Assembly (NCBI RefSeq): GCF_001898575.1
Contig: NZ_MKUD01000003.1
Coordinates: 120,589-184,588, forward strand
DNA from: Spirosoma sp. 48-14
Lineage (GTDB): Bacteria > Bacteroidota > Bacteroidia > Cytophagales > Spirosomataceae
DNA length: 64,000 nt
Direction: 5' to 3'
Made by a program: the position numbers and the translations under genes. Below, piece after piece: positions 50,579 through 58,775 of this stretch (its first letter is position 1; every line of letters begins with the position of its first letter). Under the pieces are notes generated by a model. That model did no database searches. It saw nothing but the letters and a program-made list of their open reading frames with translations, and had not been told where the DNA came from.

Positions 50579-52480
50579 ATGACTTATTTTGACGATCTGC
50601 TCGACCTTCTGAAAATTGAACGAGCCGAAGACCGCGCCCAATACCAAAAACTCACCGAAACCACATCCATTGCCGAACGACGGGCCAACGGCCTGGCCTG
50701 GTATCCGATTGCCATTCGGGGCTCCGAGATGAGCCGGGGCGATTACCTGACGGTTGAAGTTGAACGCACGACGCATCAGGATATTCCGCATCAGCTCCGG
50801 TTTGGGGCGCCAGCCGTTCTGTTCAGCAACCACGATCCCAAAACGGACCGGGTCGAAGGAACGATTACGCACCAAAGCGGAAACCGCGCCAAAATAACGC
50901 TGCGTACCGACGAACTTCCCGACTGGTCGCGGGATGGCAAACTGGGTATCGAAGTACTGTTTGATGAGAACAGCTACAACGAAATGGAACAGGCTCTGAA
51001 GACGGCGAATACCCTGAGCAACAAAGCGGATAGTCGGCTTATTCAGATTCTGACGGGCGAAAAAGCCCCTACCTTTCATTCGAAAACCCCAACACTTACG
51101 CTTCCCCGTCTGAATCCAAGTCAGGTGGCAGCCGTCGAAAAAATAGTATCCGCTAACGAACTGGCCATTGTTCACGGACCGCCGGGTACAGGTAAAACGA
51201 CCACGCTCATTCAGGCCATTAAAACGCTGATCAAACAGGAGCATCAGAAAATACTGGTGGTAGCTCCCAGTAATACGGCTGTCGATCTGTTGAGCGAGAA
51301 ACTGCACGACGAAGGACTAAACGTACTGCGAATCGGTAACCCGGCCCGCGTATCCGACCGCCTGATGGCCTTGACGCTCGACCATAAAGTATCGGAGCAT
51401 AGCGCCATGAAAGAGGCTAAAAAGTTAAAAAAACAGGCTAACGAGTTCCGAAACATGGCCCATAAGTACAAGCGAAATTTCGGGAAAGCCGAGCGCGAAC
51501 AACGCAAGGCTCTGTTCGACGAAGCCCACCGGATCATGAAGGATGTAGCCAATACGGAGCAATACGTCATTGACGATCTACTTGCCAAAGCACAGGTGAT
51601 TACGGCCACGCTGGTCGGTGCCAACCACTACACCGTCCGCCAGTTGACATACCATACCGCAGTCATCGACGAAGCGGGTCAGGCACTCGAACCCGCCTGC
51701 TGGATTCCGATTCTGAAAGCGCAGAAACTGGTATTAGCGGGAGATCATTGTCAGCTTCCGCCCACCATCAAATCGCCCGAAGCGGCCCGCAAAGGTCTGG
51801 CTAAAACCCTACTCGAAAAATGCGTGGAGCTACACCCCGAAGCCGTCTCATTGCTGGATGAGCAGTACCGTATGCATGAGCACATTATGGGTTACTCGTC
51901 GCAGGTATTTTATGAAAACAAGCTGAAAGCCCATGCGTCGGTGGCCCGTCATTCGCTGTTTGAGGGCGATACGTCGCTGGTATTTGTCGACACGGCCGGT
52001 TGTGGCTTCGACGAAAAACTGGACGGCACCAGTTCGACCAATCCCGAAGAAGCAGCCCTGCTGATGCGGCATCTGAGCCAGCAAGTCGCTGATTTAGGGA
52101 GCCATTATAGCGTACAGAACTTTCCGACCATTGCGATCATCTCGCCCTACAAGCAACAGATCAACATCCTGAAAGAGCAGTTACTGCAATACCCGGACCT
52201 ATTGGCCTATGGCAATAAAATTTCGGTGAACACCATCGACAGTTTTCAGGGGCAGGAGCGCGACATTGTCTATATCTCGCTGGTCCGCAGCAACACCGAG
52301 GGCGACATTGGCTTCCTGTCCGACATTCGCCGGATGAACGTTGCCATGACCCGCGCCCGTAAAAAGCTGGTGATCGTTGGCGACAGTGCCACTCTGGCCA
52401 GCCTGCCCTTTTACGCCGACTTTATCACCTATGCAGAATCCGTGAACACCTACCAAAGCGCCTGGGAATGGATGGAGTAG
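50579..52480 (+). CDS. UPF1/IGHMBP2-like SF1 helicase
   Basis: A 633-residue cytosolic ATPase of superfamily 1B (DNA2/NAM7 type). Walker A is GPPGTGKTT at residues 200-208, motif II is DEAG at 364-367, and further motifs include APSNTAVDLLSEKL (Ia), LAGDHCQLPP (III), LDEQYRMHEHIMGYSS (IV), NTIDSFQGQERDIVYISLVRS (V) and NVAMTRARKKLVIVGD (VI). The N-terminal 190 residues are the OB-fold-like domain of the IGHMBP2/SMUBP2 branch. It unwinds DNA or RNA; the cellular job is not known. It is divergent from the exported orphan. Confidence 0.93.
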   Translation: MTYFDDLLDLLKIERAEDRAQYQKLTETTSIAERRANGLAWYPIAIRGSEMSRGDYLTVEVERTTHQDIPHQLRFGAPAVLFSNHDPKTDRVEGTITHQSGNRAKITLRTDELPDWSRDGKLGIEVLFDENSYNEMEQALKTANTLSNKADSRLIQILTGEKAPTFHSKTPTLTLPRLNPSQVAAVEKIVSANELAIVHGPPGTGKTTTLIQAIKTLIKQEHQKILVVAPSNTAVDLLSEKLHDEGLNVLRIGNPARVSDRLMALTLDHKVSEHSAMKEAKKLKKQANEFRNMAHKYKRNFGKAEREQRKALFDEAHRIMKDVANTEQYVIDDLLAKAQVITATLVGANHYTVRQLTYHTAVIDEAGQALEPACWIPILKAQKLVLAGDHCQLPPTIKSPEAARKGLAKTLLEKCVELHPEAVSLLDEQYRMHEHIMGYSSQVFYENKLKAHASVARHSLFEGDTSLVFVDTAGCGFDEKLDGTSSTNPEEAALLMRHLSQQVADLGSHYSVQNFPTIAIISPYKQQINILKEQLLQYPDLLAYGNKISVNTIDSFQGQERDIVYISLVRSNTEGDIGFLSDIRRMNVAMTRARKKLVIVGDSATLASLPFYADFITYAESVNTYQSAWEWME

Positions 52481-52518
52481 GATGATAGTCTACCACCATC
52501 TCTTGTATTTTATCTCAA

Positions 52519-52665
52519 ATGCATAATTTAGAGGGCAATCTCAAAGACATTACTATGGATAACATCAGCAAGTTTGTGAGCTATTTGTTAATTGAGACAA
52601 ACTACACCATCGAACAAATTGCCATTATTGCATCTGTATCGGTCGATTTTGTTAAATGTGTTTAG
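52519..52665 (+). CDS. 48-residue HTH-like small protein
   Basis: ATG 52519 to TAG 52663-52665. The C-terminal half reads TIEQIAIIASVSVDFVK, a pattern of helix-turn-helix segments (turn around the Ala-Ser-Val), preceded by NISKFVSYLLIETNYT. The protein is too short for a full DNA-binding domain, but small HTH proteins of this layout occur in Bacteroidota. It lies 38 bases after the helicase gene and 87 bases before the aspartic-protease-like gene. Expression is not proven. Confidence 0.5.
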   Translation: MHNLEGNLKDITMDNISKFVSYLLIETNYTIEQIAIIASVSVDFVKCV

Positions 52666-52752
52666 CAAAAGCTTTTTCATAACAAGTAATTCTTGTGACA
52701 GAGTACATTATAATAAAAGTTTTCTGTCATTACTTACCAGCCCTCTTATATC

Positions 52753-53667
52753 ATGCGCAACTACCTTCTTCTGCTGGTGCTGTTATTTGCTTTACCTAGT
52801 CAGGTGCTTTTCGGGCAACGGACCAATACGACTTATCCGTACAGCATCCCGTTTCAATTGACCAGCCATAATAACCTATCGGTCAGAGCAGTACTCAACG
52901 AGCAGGATACCGTAAAGCTGATGTTTCATACGGCTGCCAATGCTGTCACCCTGACCGAAGAAGCACTTAAAACCGTAAAAAGCCTGACCTTCGCCGGAGC
53001 CGACAGTGTAAAAAGCTGGGGCGGTTCCAACAATACATCGCGGTTCAGCACGAACAATCGACTCCAGATTGGCGGGCAAACGTGGCCCAATACGCCCATT
53101 TGGGAAAACAAAAACTCAGGACCCGAAACCGATGGCAAATTTGGTATCGACCTGTTCGAAGGCAAGGTGATTGAGCTGGACTTCGACACCAACCGAATGA
53201 CAATCCACGAAACGCTTCCCGACAAAATTGGTCAGTATGAGAAGCTAAAACTGATTGTCGACAACGGCATGCTCTTTTTGGAAGCCCATTGTATGGTTGG
53301 CAATCAGACGCTGAAGAACCAGTTTTTGATTCATTCGGGTTATTCGGGAGCGATCCTGCTGGACGATCAGTTCGTCGCTGGACATAAACTCGATGACGTT
53401 CTAACCGTGATTAGCGAAAAGGAGTTAAAAGACTCCTTTGGCAACGTCATAAAAACCCAAAGAGCGATTCTGCCGGGATTGACGATTGGGAGTCAGACCT
53501 TGGCCGATGTGCCCGTTGGTTTCTTCAAAGGCGCCCTCGGCCGACAAAAAATGAGCATCTTGGGCGGTGATATTCTAAAGCGATTCAACCTCATCATTGA
53601 TGCCAAACGCGAATATGTTTACCTGAAACCGAACCGATTGCTGAAAACCGCTTACTCCGCCAGTTAA
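52753..53667 (+). CDS. Retropepsin-like protein with both catalytic Asp replaced by His
   Basis: A 304-residue exported protein (signal peptide ending LFGQ, about residue 22). It has two lobes with the aspartyl-protease layout: lobe 1 has MFHTAANAVTL (His59 where Asp of D-T-G is expected) and lobe 2 has FLIHSGYSGAILLDD (His194 where Asp of D-S-G is expected). The surrounding hydrophobic pattern, LQIGGQTWPN, KFGIDLFEGKVIELDF and the closing ILGGDILKRFNLIIDAKREYVYL (typical flap and C-lobe strands) support the fold. With both Asp missing, normal acid proteolysis is unlikely; metal or ligand binding is possible. It is nine bases from the Crp gene. Confidence 0.83.
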   Translation: MRNYLLLLVLLFALPSQVLFGQRTNTTYPYSIPFQLTSHNNLSVRAVLNEQDTVKLMFHTAANAVTLTEEALKTVKSLTFAGADSVKSWGGSNNTSRFSTNNRLQIGGQTWPNTPIWENKNSGPETDGKFGIDLFEGKVIELDFDTNRMTIHETLPDKIGQYEKLKLIVDNGMLFLEAHCMVGNQTLKNQFLIHSGYSGAILLDDQFVAGHKLDDVLTVISEKELKDSFGNVIKTQRAILPGLTIGSQTLADVPVGFFKGALGRQKMSILGGDILKRFNLIIDAKREYVYLKPNRLLKTAYSAS

Positions 53668-53676
53668 CGTCGAGCC

Positions 53677-54252
53677 ATGTCCGATTCGCTACAAAAGCAC
53701 ATTCGAAAGTTCATCACCATCGACGATCAGGAACTTGCCGATGCCTTAACGTTCTTTCGGTCGGTCGATCTCAATAAAAAGGAAAATCTGCTGGTTGAAG
53801 GACAGGTTTGCAAATCGAATTTCTTTGTAGTAAACGGCTGCCTGCGTATGTTCTTCGTCAATGAAAAGGGTGTTGAACAAACCGTACAGTTTGCCCTTGA
53901 AAACTGGTGGCTTTCCGACTATACATCGTTCTCTACCCAAAAGCCTGCGGTATTTTCGATTCAGGCCGTCGAAAAGTCGGAAGTCCTGGCCATTGACGTT
54001 GCTCAACATGAGGAGATGCTGAGTCAGCACCCTCGTCTGGAACGGTATTTTCGGCTCGTTCACCAACGGGCACATGCAGCCGCCCAATATCGGATGAAGT
54101 ACCACTACGACCATTCACGGGAGGAACTGTACCACGAGTTCGCCCGGCTCTTCCCGGAGTTTGTGCAACGAATTCCGCAATACCTGCTCGCTTCGTATCT
54201 GGGTTTTACGCCCGAATATCTGAGTGAAATCAGAAGCCGGAAGCATTCTTAA
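53677..54252 (+). CDS. Crp/Fnr-family transcriptional regulator
   Basis: A 191-residue regulator. The N-terminal cyclic-nucleotide-binding-like domain (about residues 20-120) contains ENLLVEGQVCKSNFFVVNGCLRMFF and the EQTVQFALENWW loop, and the C-terminal part has the helix-turn-helix around FPEFVQRIPQYLLASYLGFTPEYLSEIRS (about 159-187). The cNMP-binding Arg/Glu pair of classical Crp is not clear, so the effector may differ. It lies nine bases after the retropepsin-like gene, probably one operon, and 63 bases before the AhpD-like gene. Confidence 0.92.
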   Translation: MSDSLQKHIRKFITIDDQELADALTFFRSVDLNKKENLLVEGQVCKSNFFVVNGCLRMFFVNEKGVEQTVQFALENWWLSDYTSFSTQKPAVFSIQAVEKSEVLAIDVAQHEEMLSQHPRLERYFRLVHQRAHAAAQYRMKYHYDHSREELYHEFARLFPEFVQRIPQYLLASYLGFTPEYLSEIRSRKHS

Positions 54253-54285
54253 ACTGGTTTAAGAAGTCTGGCCTACGGGCGGATT

Positions 54286-54293
54286 TACCTTTG
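54286..54293 (+). promoter_or_regulatory. Candidate -7 promoter box for the AhpD-like gene
   Basis: TACCTTTG matches the Bacteroidota -7 consensus TAnnTTTG exactly and ends 22 bases before the ATG at 54316. A convincing -33 TTTG box at normal distance is not seen. It suggests that the AhpD-like gene has its own promoter, possibly controlled by the adjacent Crp protein. Confidence 0.5.
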
Positions 54294-54315
54294 TTCCAAC
54301 CAAAACAACACAGCA

Positions 54316-54753
54316 ATGGAACAACGAGTAACTATCCAGCAAACGCTCCCTGCGGTCTGGAAGGCTATGTATGGATTATCGGCCAGTGTCAGCCAACTAA
54401 GCATAACACCGATTCAGAAAGAGCTAATCAAAATCAGAGCGTCGCAACTCAATCAGTGCGCTTTCTGTCTGAATATGCATACGCGGGATGCACTAAAACT
54501 CGGCGAAACGCCACAACGCATTTTCCTGCTCAACGCCTGGAAAGAAACGAATCTGTTTACCCCCGAAGAAAAAGCAATTCTGGCGCTGACCGAAGAAGTA
54601 ACCTTGATTCATCAGCATGGGGTTTCGGACGCTACCTATCAACAGGCTGAACAATTCTTTAGCCCCGAAACCATTGCCGAAATCATCATGTCGGCTGTGG
54701 TCATCAACGCCTGGAACCGCATTGCTGTCAGTACAAATCTGCCAATCGACTAA
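54316..54753 (+). CDS. Carboxymuconolactone decarboxylase/AhpD-like protein
   Basis: A 145-residue cytosolic all-helical protein. The redox motif is Cys48-x-x-Cys51 followed by His55 in NQCAFCLNMHTRDA, the signature of the AhpD-like branch that acts as a peroxidase-associated disulfide reductase. The C-terminal helix ends with VVINAWNRIAVSTN. Length and motif are standard. It follows the Crp-type regulator by 63 bases, a pairing frequent in Bacteroidota and consistent with regulation by that protein. Confidence 0.93.
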   Translation: MEQRVTIQQTLPAVWKAMYGLSASVSQLSITPIQKELIKIRASQLNQCAFCLNMHTRDALKLGETPQRIFLLNAWKETNLFTPEEKAILALTEEVTLIHQHGVSDATYQQAEQFFSPETIAEIIMSAVVINAWNRIAVSTNLPID

Positions 54754-54778
54754 AGCGCATCGTCTACAACGTTTCAGT

Positions 54779-54826
54779 CACAAGCCCAGGAAGAATGACA
54801 AGAATTTCATTCTTCCTGGGCTTGTG
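54779..54826. terminator. Perfect 20-bp hairpin after the AhpD-like gene
   Basis: Arms 54779-54798 and 54807-54826 are exact reverse complements (core AAGCCCAGGAAGAATGA) with an eight-base loop, 25 bases after the AhpD stop. There is no T run, so it may need a cofactor or act as a mRNA stabilising stem. Confidence 0.85.
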
Positions 54827-54871
54827 CGTTCGTACCCATTTGATCCATGCAGAAAACTCTACCGAATTACT

Positions 54872-54879
54872 TATCTTTG
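54872..54879 (+). promoter_or_regulatory. Candidate -7 promoter box for the ABC-F gene
   Basis: TATCTTTG matches TAnnTTTG exactly, 291 bases upstream of the ABC-F ATG. If used, the mRNA has a leader of about 285 bases. A -33 TTTG is not seen at the normal distance. Confidence 0.45.
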
Positions 54880-55170
54880 CAGTGCTAACACAACCAGCTC
54901 ATCCCAACATGTAAGATCTAAGTAACAGGATACTCCTCACATCCTGAGTTCCAGCCCAACGGAACGTTTGACAGCTTCTTGTCAGATCGTCAACGAGCAG
55001 TTCCTCTGTGCGTTGGCCTATACTTAGCAATCATGTAATCGACTATCGTCTGAGCCATCCTGGCTAAACTATTGGCCGGTTTATACCCGCAAAGGCCACG
55101 ATTCCTCTATACGGCCCGTTTAATCGGGGCTCGTATGGCTGTTTACATTCATCTTCTACATTCCTCTCTC

Positions 55171-56763
55171 ATGAGTATTGTTGTGAACGCACTTTCCTAT
55201 ATCTATCCCGATCAAGAAATTCGGTTTCAGCACATCCACCTGTCGGTAGCTACTGGCGACAAAGCAGCCCTGGTTGGCCATAACGGGTCGGGTAAATCTA
55301 CCTTATTACAACTCATTGCAGGTAAGCGGATACCTTCCGAAGGAGAAGTTAGCCTCTCGGAGAATCTATATTATGTCCCACAACATCTGGGTCAATACGA
55401 CGCTCAAACGGTCGCTCAAGTCCTGGCAGTGAACACGAAACTACAGGCCCTGCATGCCATCCTGGAAGGCGATGCAAGCGCGGACACATTCGCCCAACTG
55501 AACGACGAATGGGATATCGAAGAGCGCGTACAAACGGCTTTGTCGTACTGGCATCTGGATCATGTAGATCTGAACCAACCGATGCGCAGGCTGAGCGGTG
55601 GTGAAAAAACGAAAGTTTTTCTGGCAGGCATTCTCATCCATGAGCCAGGTATTATCCTGCTCGATGAGCCATCGAACCATCTGGATACGCAAAGCCGCGA
55701 ATTGCTGTATACGTTTATTCAGAGAATCAACGCGACGATGCTGGTGGTTAGCCACGACCGGGCTTTGTTAAATCGGCTCGATACCACGCTGGAATTAAGC
55801 AAAAGCGGCATTGAGGTTTTCGGGGGCAACTACGATTTCTATCGGAAGCAGAAAGTAGGCAAACTAAATGCCTTACAGGCCCAGCTTGACGAAAATACCA
55901 AGTCGCTCAGGCAGGCTCAGCAAAAGGCCAGAGATCTGGCCGAACAACGTCAAAAACAGGAGTCTCGTGGGAAGGCGCAGGGCAAAACACAATCACTTCC
56001 CCGGATCATTGCAGGCGGACGAAAAAGTCAGGCAGAGCTGAGTACAGCAAAACTGAATGATGTTCAGAACGAAAAACTTACTGACCTATCCGACAACCGG
56101 CAACAAATCAGGAGCCAGATTCAGGATTATCAGATTCTGAAAATAGATCTTCACCCGTCGGATTTACACCGGGGTAAGATTCTGGTCGAAGCACAAAACA
56201 TCAACGTTTCCTTTGGTGAAGAAATGCTTTGGTCGTCTCCGCTAAGTTTTCAGATCCGCTCCGGCGACAGAGTCCGCATTTCAGGAAAGAATGGTTCTGG
56301 CAAAACAACGGTGATCAAGCTGATAACGGGCATTTTACAGCCGTCGACAGGAAGCCTTTATCAGGCCGATTTTCGCTTTGCATACATTGATCAGGAGTAC
56401 TCGCTTATCAACAAAAAACTAACCGTCTATGAACAACTTCAGCACTATAATAGTCGCCATTTGCCGGAGTCGGAGTTGAAAATGATGCTGTATCGTTTCC
56501 AGTTCCCCCGCGAAACCTGGGACCGAAACTGCAACGAACTGAGCGGTGGCGAAAACATGAAGCTGACGCTTTGTTGTCTGGTGGTAAGTACGAATGCGCC
56601 CGATCTATTGATACTGGATGAGCCGACCAACAACCTCGACATTCAGAGTCAGGAGGTGCTTACATCGGCTGTTAAGGACTTTAGCGGTTCCATCGTCGTT
56701 ATTTCGCACGATCAGTACTTCATTGACATGATCCGTATCGACTCGACCATGGCGCTAAGTTGA
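55171..56763 (+). CDS. ABC-F ATPase (ribosome-associated type)
   Basis: A 530-residue soluble protein with two ABC domains and no membrane segment. ATG 55171 gives the conserved N-terminus (SIVVNALSYIYPDQEI); the frame opens at 55072. Walker A1 is GHNGSGKST (residues 36-44), followed by RLSGGEKTKVF and LLDEPSNHLD. Walker A2 is GKNGSGKTT with ELSGGENMKLT and LDEPTNNLDIQS. The linker (about 225-330) is Gln/Lys rich and coiled. ABC-F proteins bind the ribosomal exit site and rescue translation, some giving antibiotic resistance. The long leader suggests regulated expression. Confidence 0.93.
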   Translation: MSIVVNALSYIYPDQEIRFQHIHLSVATGDKAALVGHNGSGKSTLLQLIAGKRIPSEGEVSLSENLYYVPQHLGQYDAQTVAQVLAVNTKLQALHAILEGDASADTFAQLNDEWDIEERVQTALSYWHLDHVDLNQPMRRLSGGEKTKVFLAGILIHEPGIILLDEPSNHLDTQSRELLYTFIQRINATMLVVSHDRALLNRLDTTLELSKSGIEVFGGNYDFYRKQKVGKLNALQAQLDENTKSLRQAQQKARDLAEQRQKQESRGKAQGKTQSLPRIIAGGRKSQAELSTAKLNDVQNEKLTDLSDNRQQIRSQIQDYQILKIDLHPSDLHRGKILVEAQNINVSFGEEMLWSSPLSFQIRSGDRVRISGKNGSGKTTVIKLITGILQPSTGSLYQADFRFAYIDQEYSLINKKLTVYEQLQHYNSRHLPESELKMMLYRFQFPRETWDRNCNELSGGENMKLTLCCLVVSTNAPDLLILDEPTNNLDIQSQEVLTSAVKDFSGSIVVISHDQYFIDMIRIDSTMALS

Positions 56764-56864
56764 TCCTGCTTTTCGGCATTTCGCCATCGCTACACTCCTC
56801 TTATCCCATACTAATTGAATGGGCAGCCAATCAGCCCTTGCTTTGTCGCAAAATAACCTGAACG

Positions 56865-57812
56865 ATGAACTGGACGGCTGCACAACAGGAAGCCTTACTG
56901 GACGTGATCCGGCGTCGCAATGAACGCGATCATTTGCAAAAACAACTGGAACGGACCCAAGCCGAGCTAACTACGCGTCAGCAGCAACAAGCCAACCTTC
57001 GAACCGAATGGCAGGCAGAACAGGCCGACGTTGACCGACTGGACCGGCTTAGTTGGGCTAGTTTGTATTATGATTTACTGAATACAAAAGAAAAACAGCG
57101 TAGTAAGGAAGAAGCGGAAGCACAGCAGGCCCGGCTTCGCTACGATGTCGTTACGGCTTCGGTCGATGAGCTGACCCAACAACTGGCCGAGCAGAAAAAT
57201 CGGCTCACCGCCTATGCAACCGTCGACACTGACTATGATCGATTCATTCAGGAGAAACGAATTGCGTTGAGCTTTTCGGCTGGTTACGTGGGCAATCAGT
57301 ATCAACAACGCCTGGATAATCTCATGGCGCAAAACCGGCAGTGGCAGGAGTTAGAAGAAGCCCATAAAGCAGGCTTACAGGCACTCAATGAAGTGTTCCG
57401 ACTACGAAAACTGCTTGAGCAGGCCCGTAATTGGGGCACCTGGGATATGCTGGGCGGATCGACAATTGCTTCGATAGCCAAGTATCAGAAACTGGACGAT
57501 GTGCGCGATCAGTCGTACCGGGTTACGCAAAGTCTGGAACGGTTCCGGGCCGAATACGCCGATCTGAATCAGGCATTTCTGACCGAATGGCGGTTCGACC
57601 ATACAACTACCCGATTCGTGGATATTTTCTTCGACAATATTTTTACCGACTTGTCTGTCCAGTCACGCATCCGTTCGGCGGCTCAAACGGCACAGGCCCT
57701 CGAAAACCAGTTGGTTAATGAGATAAGCAGGCTTAAAAAGCAAGTTGAACAGGAGGTTGACCAGGCCCGACAAACATCCGACGCTTTGCAGAAATTCCTG
57801 GAAACAGCATAG
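56865..57812 (+). CDS. Coiled-coil protein of unknown function
   Basis: A 315-residue protein that is nearly all alpha-helical. Residues 20-125 form a long coiled coil (RERD..QLERTQAELTTRQQQQANLR... with many Gln, Glu and Arg). A conserved-looking middle segment, ARNWGTWDMLGGSTIASIAKYQKLDDV (about 187-213), precedes a second coiled coil and a Phe-rich helix (FVDIFFDNIFTDL). Similar proteins occur in Firmicutes and Bacteroidota without a known role. It follows the ABC-F gene by 101 bases on the same strand. Confidence 0.75.
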   Translation: MNWTAAQQEALLDVIRRRNERDHLQKQLERTQAELTTRQQQQANLRTEWQAEQADVDRLDRLSWASLYYDLLNTKEKQRSKEEAEAQQARLRYDVVTASVDELTQQLAEQKNRLTAYATVDTDYDRFIQEKRIALSFSAGYVGNQYQQRLDNLMAQNRQWQELEEAHKAGLQALNEVFRLRKLLEQARNWGTWDMLGGSTIASIAKYQKLDDVRDQSYRVTQSLERFRAEYADLNQAFLTEWRFDHTTTRFVDIFFDNIFTDLSVQSRIRSAAQTAQALENQLVNEISRLKKQVEQEVDQARQTSDALQKFLETA

Positions 57813-57864
57813 TTATAGCAAGGGTGTTACAATGCGTACTAATCGTTGAGCAACAAACACTACA

Positions 57865-58688
57865 TCATTCGAAAATAGACAGGTAGCGCTGGATCGACGC
57901 ATCGAATACTGCCCGCCCGTTTTCCGGAATGAGCATACCCTCAAAAGCGCCATACATCCGATCGAACGAAACCCCAGCCATTCGATCCCGAATCTGTTCA
58001 ATAGCTTTCTTGGGCAAGGGAATAAGATTTGGGTAGCTGTACATAAACGTAACGAGTCGTCGGCTGCGGGCTACATAGATGGTATCGCCAGTCAGGAGAT
58101 TATTATGCCCGGACAAATCAGGCTGAAGGAATACACAGCTTCCGGGAAAGTGACCGCCCGTATTGATGATCACCATACCATCCCAAAGTGCCTTCCGCTC
58201 TCCGTTCCAGAATTCGATGGCTGGAGTAGGTTTTGAACCCAGACGGCATCGTTCTGATGGATATAGACCGGGCAATCAAAAATCCGTGCCCATTCGGCCA
58301 TCAGGCTGTAGTAATGCGGATGCGAAATGACGATGGCTTTCAAACCACCTTTCGCTCGGATAAAGGCAATGGTTGGCTCGTCGAGATACGGCAGACAATC
58401 CCACAGTACATTGCCCGATTCGGACAGAATCAGAAAGGCTCGCTGACCGATGGCAAATGCGGGGGTAATCCGTAAGTCGTATAGTTGGTCGCTAATCTGA
58501 CTAAACCGAATGGTACGATCTTTTGCCAATGTAGCCAGGCTTGTCCACATCTGACCATTATCGCCAATATACTGCCGTTCATCGTTACAAATCAGGCACA
58601 GCCTGGGTAAGACACTTCCGACCGGGTATTGTGTTCCGCAGGTCGCGCAAATGGTCTGGTCGGTGGTATAGTTTATGGGCATTGGCAT
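57865..58688 (-). pseudogene. Metallo-beta-lactamase-fold gene with a frameshift
   Basis: ATG 58688 (or 58682) opens a frame with an N-terminal zinc-ribbon-like pair (ICATCGTQYP...CLICNDE) and the MBL start ISHPHYYSLMAEWARIFDCPVYIHQNDAVW. It breaks in the A run at about 58231-58234. A second frame (from there to 57865) continues TPAIEFWNGERKALWDG, the metal-site INTGGHFPGS, LLTGDTIYV and SYPNLIPLP to the end. Adding one A to the run would join both parts into one family protein of about 274 residues. As the break lies in a homopolymer, it may be a sequencing error rather than a true pseudogene. Confidence 0.8.
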
Positions 58689-58702
58689 CACATTTTTCTT
58701 TC

Positions 58703-58769
58703 GACAGGATTGACAGGATGAACAGGATTTTACAGATAGAGCAATCCTGTTCATCCTGTCAATCCTGTC
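58703..58769. repeat. Perfect 27-bp inverted repeat built from nine-base units
   Basis: Arms 58703-58729 and 58743-58769 are exact reverse complements with a 13-base spacer. Each arm is three nine-base units (GACAGGATT, GACAGGATG, AACAGGATT). It separates the amidohydrolase stop from the frameshifted MBL start. Variants of this sequence occur between genes in many bacteria. Confidence 0.95.
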
Positions 58770-58775
58770 AGAAAA

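Larger units (their letters stand above)
54754..55170. other. 417-base intergenic region: terminator and long ABC-F leader
   Basis: It begins with a perfect hairpin (54779-54826). A -7-like TATCTTTG box follows at 54872-54879, then about 290 bases of leader to the ABC-F start at 55171. The leader holds two ATGTAA start-stop units (54909-54914 and 55033-55038) and short stems such as TGACA..TGTCA. ABC-F resistance genes are often controlled by leader attenuation, so this could be a regulatory leader. Confidence 0.5.

Noticed and set aside
50567..51307. 246-codon minus-strand frame opposite the UPF1-like helicase
   Set aside because: The plus strand encodes all helicase motifs; the minus frame is a compositional shadow.
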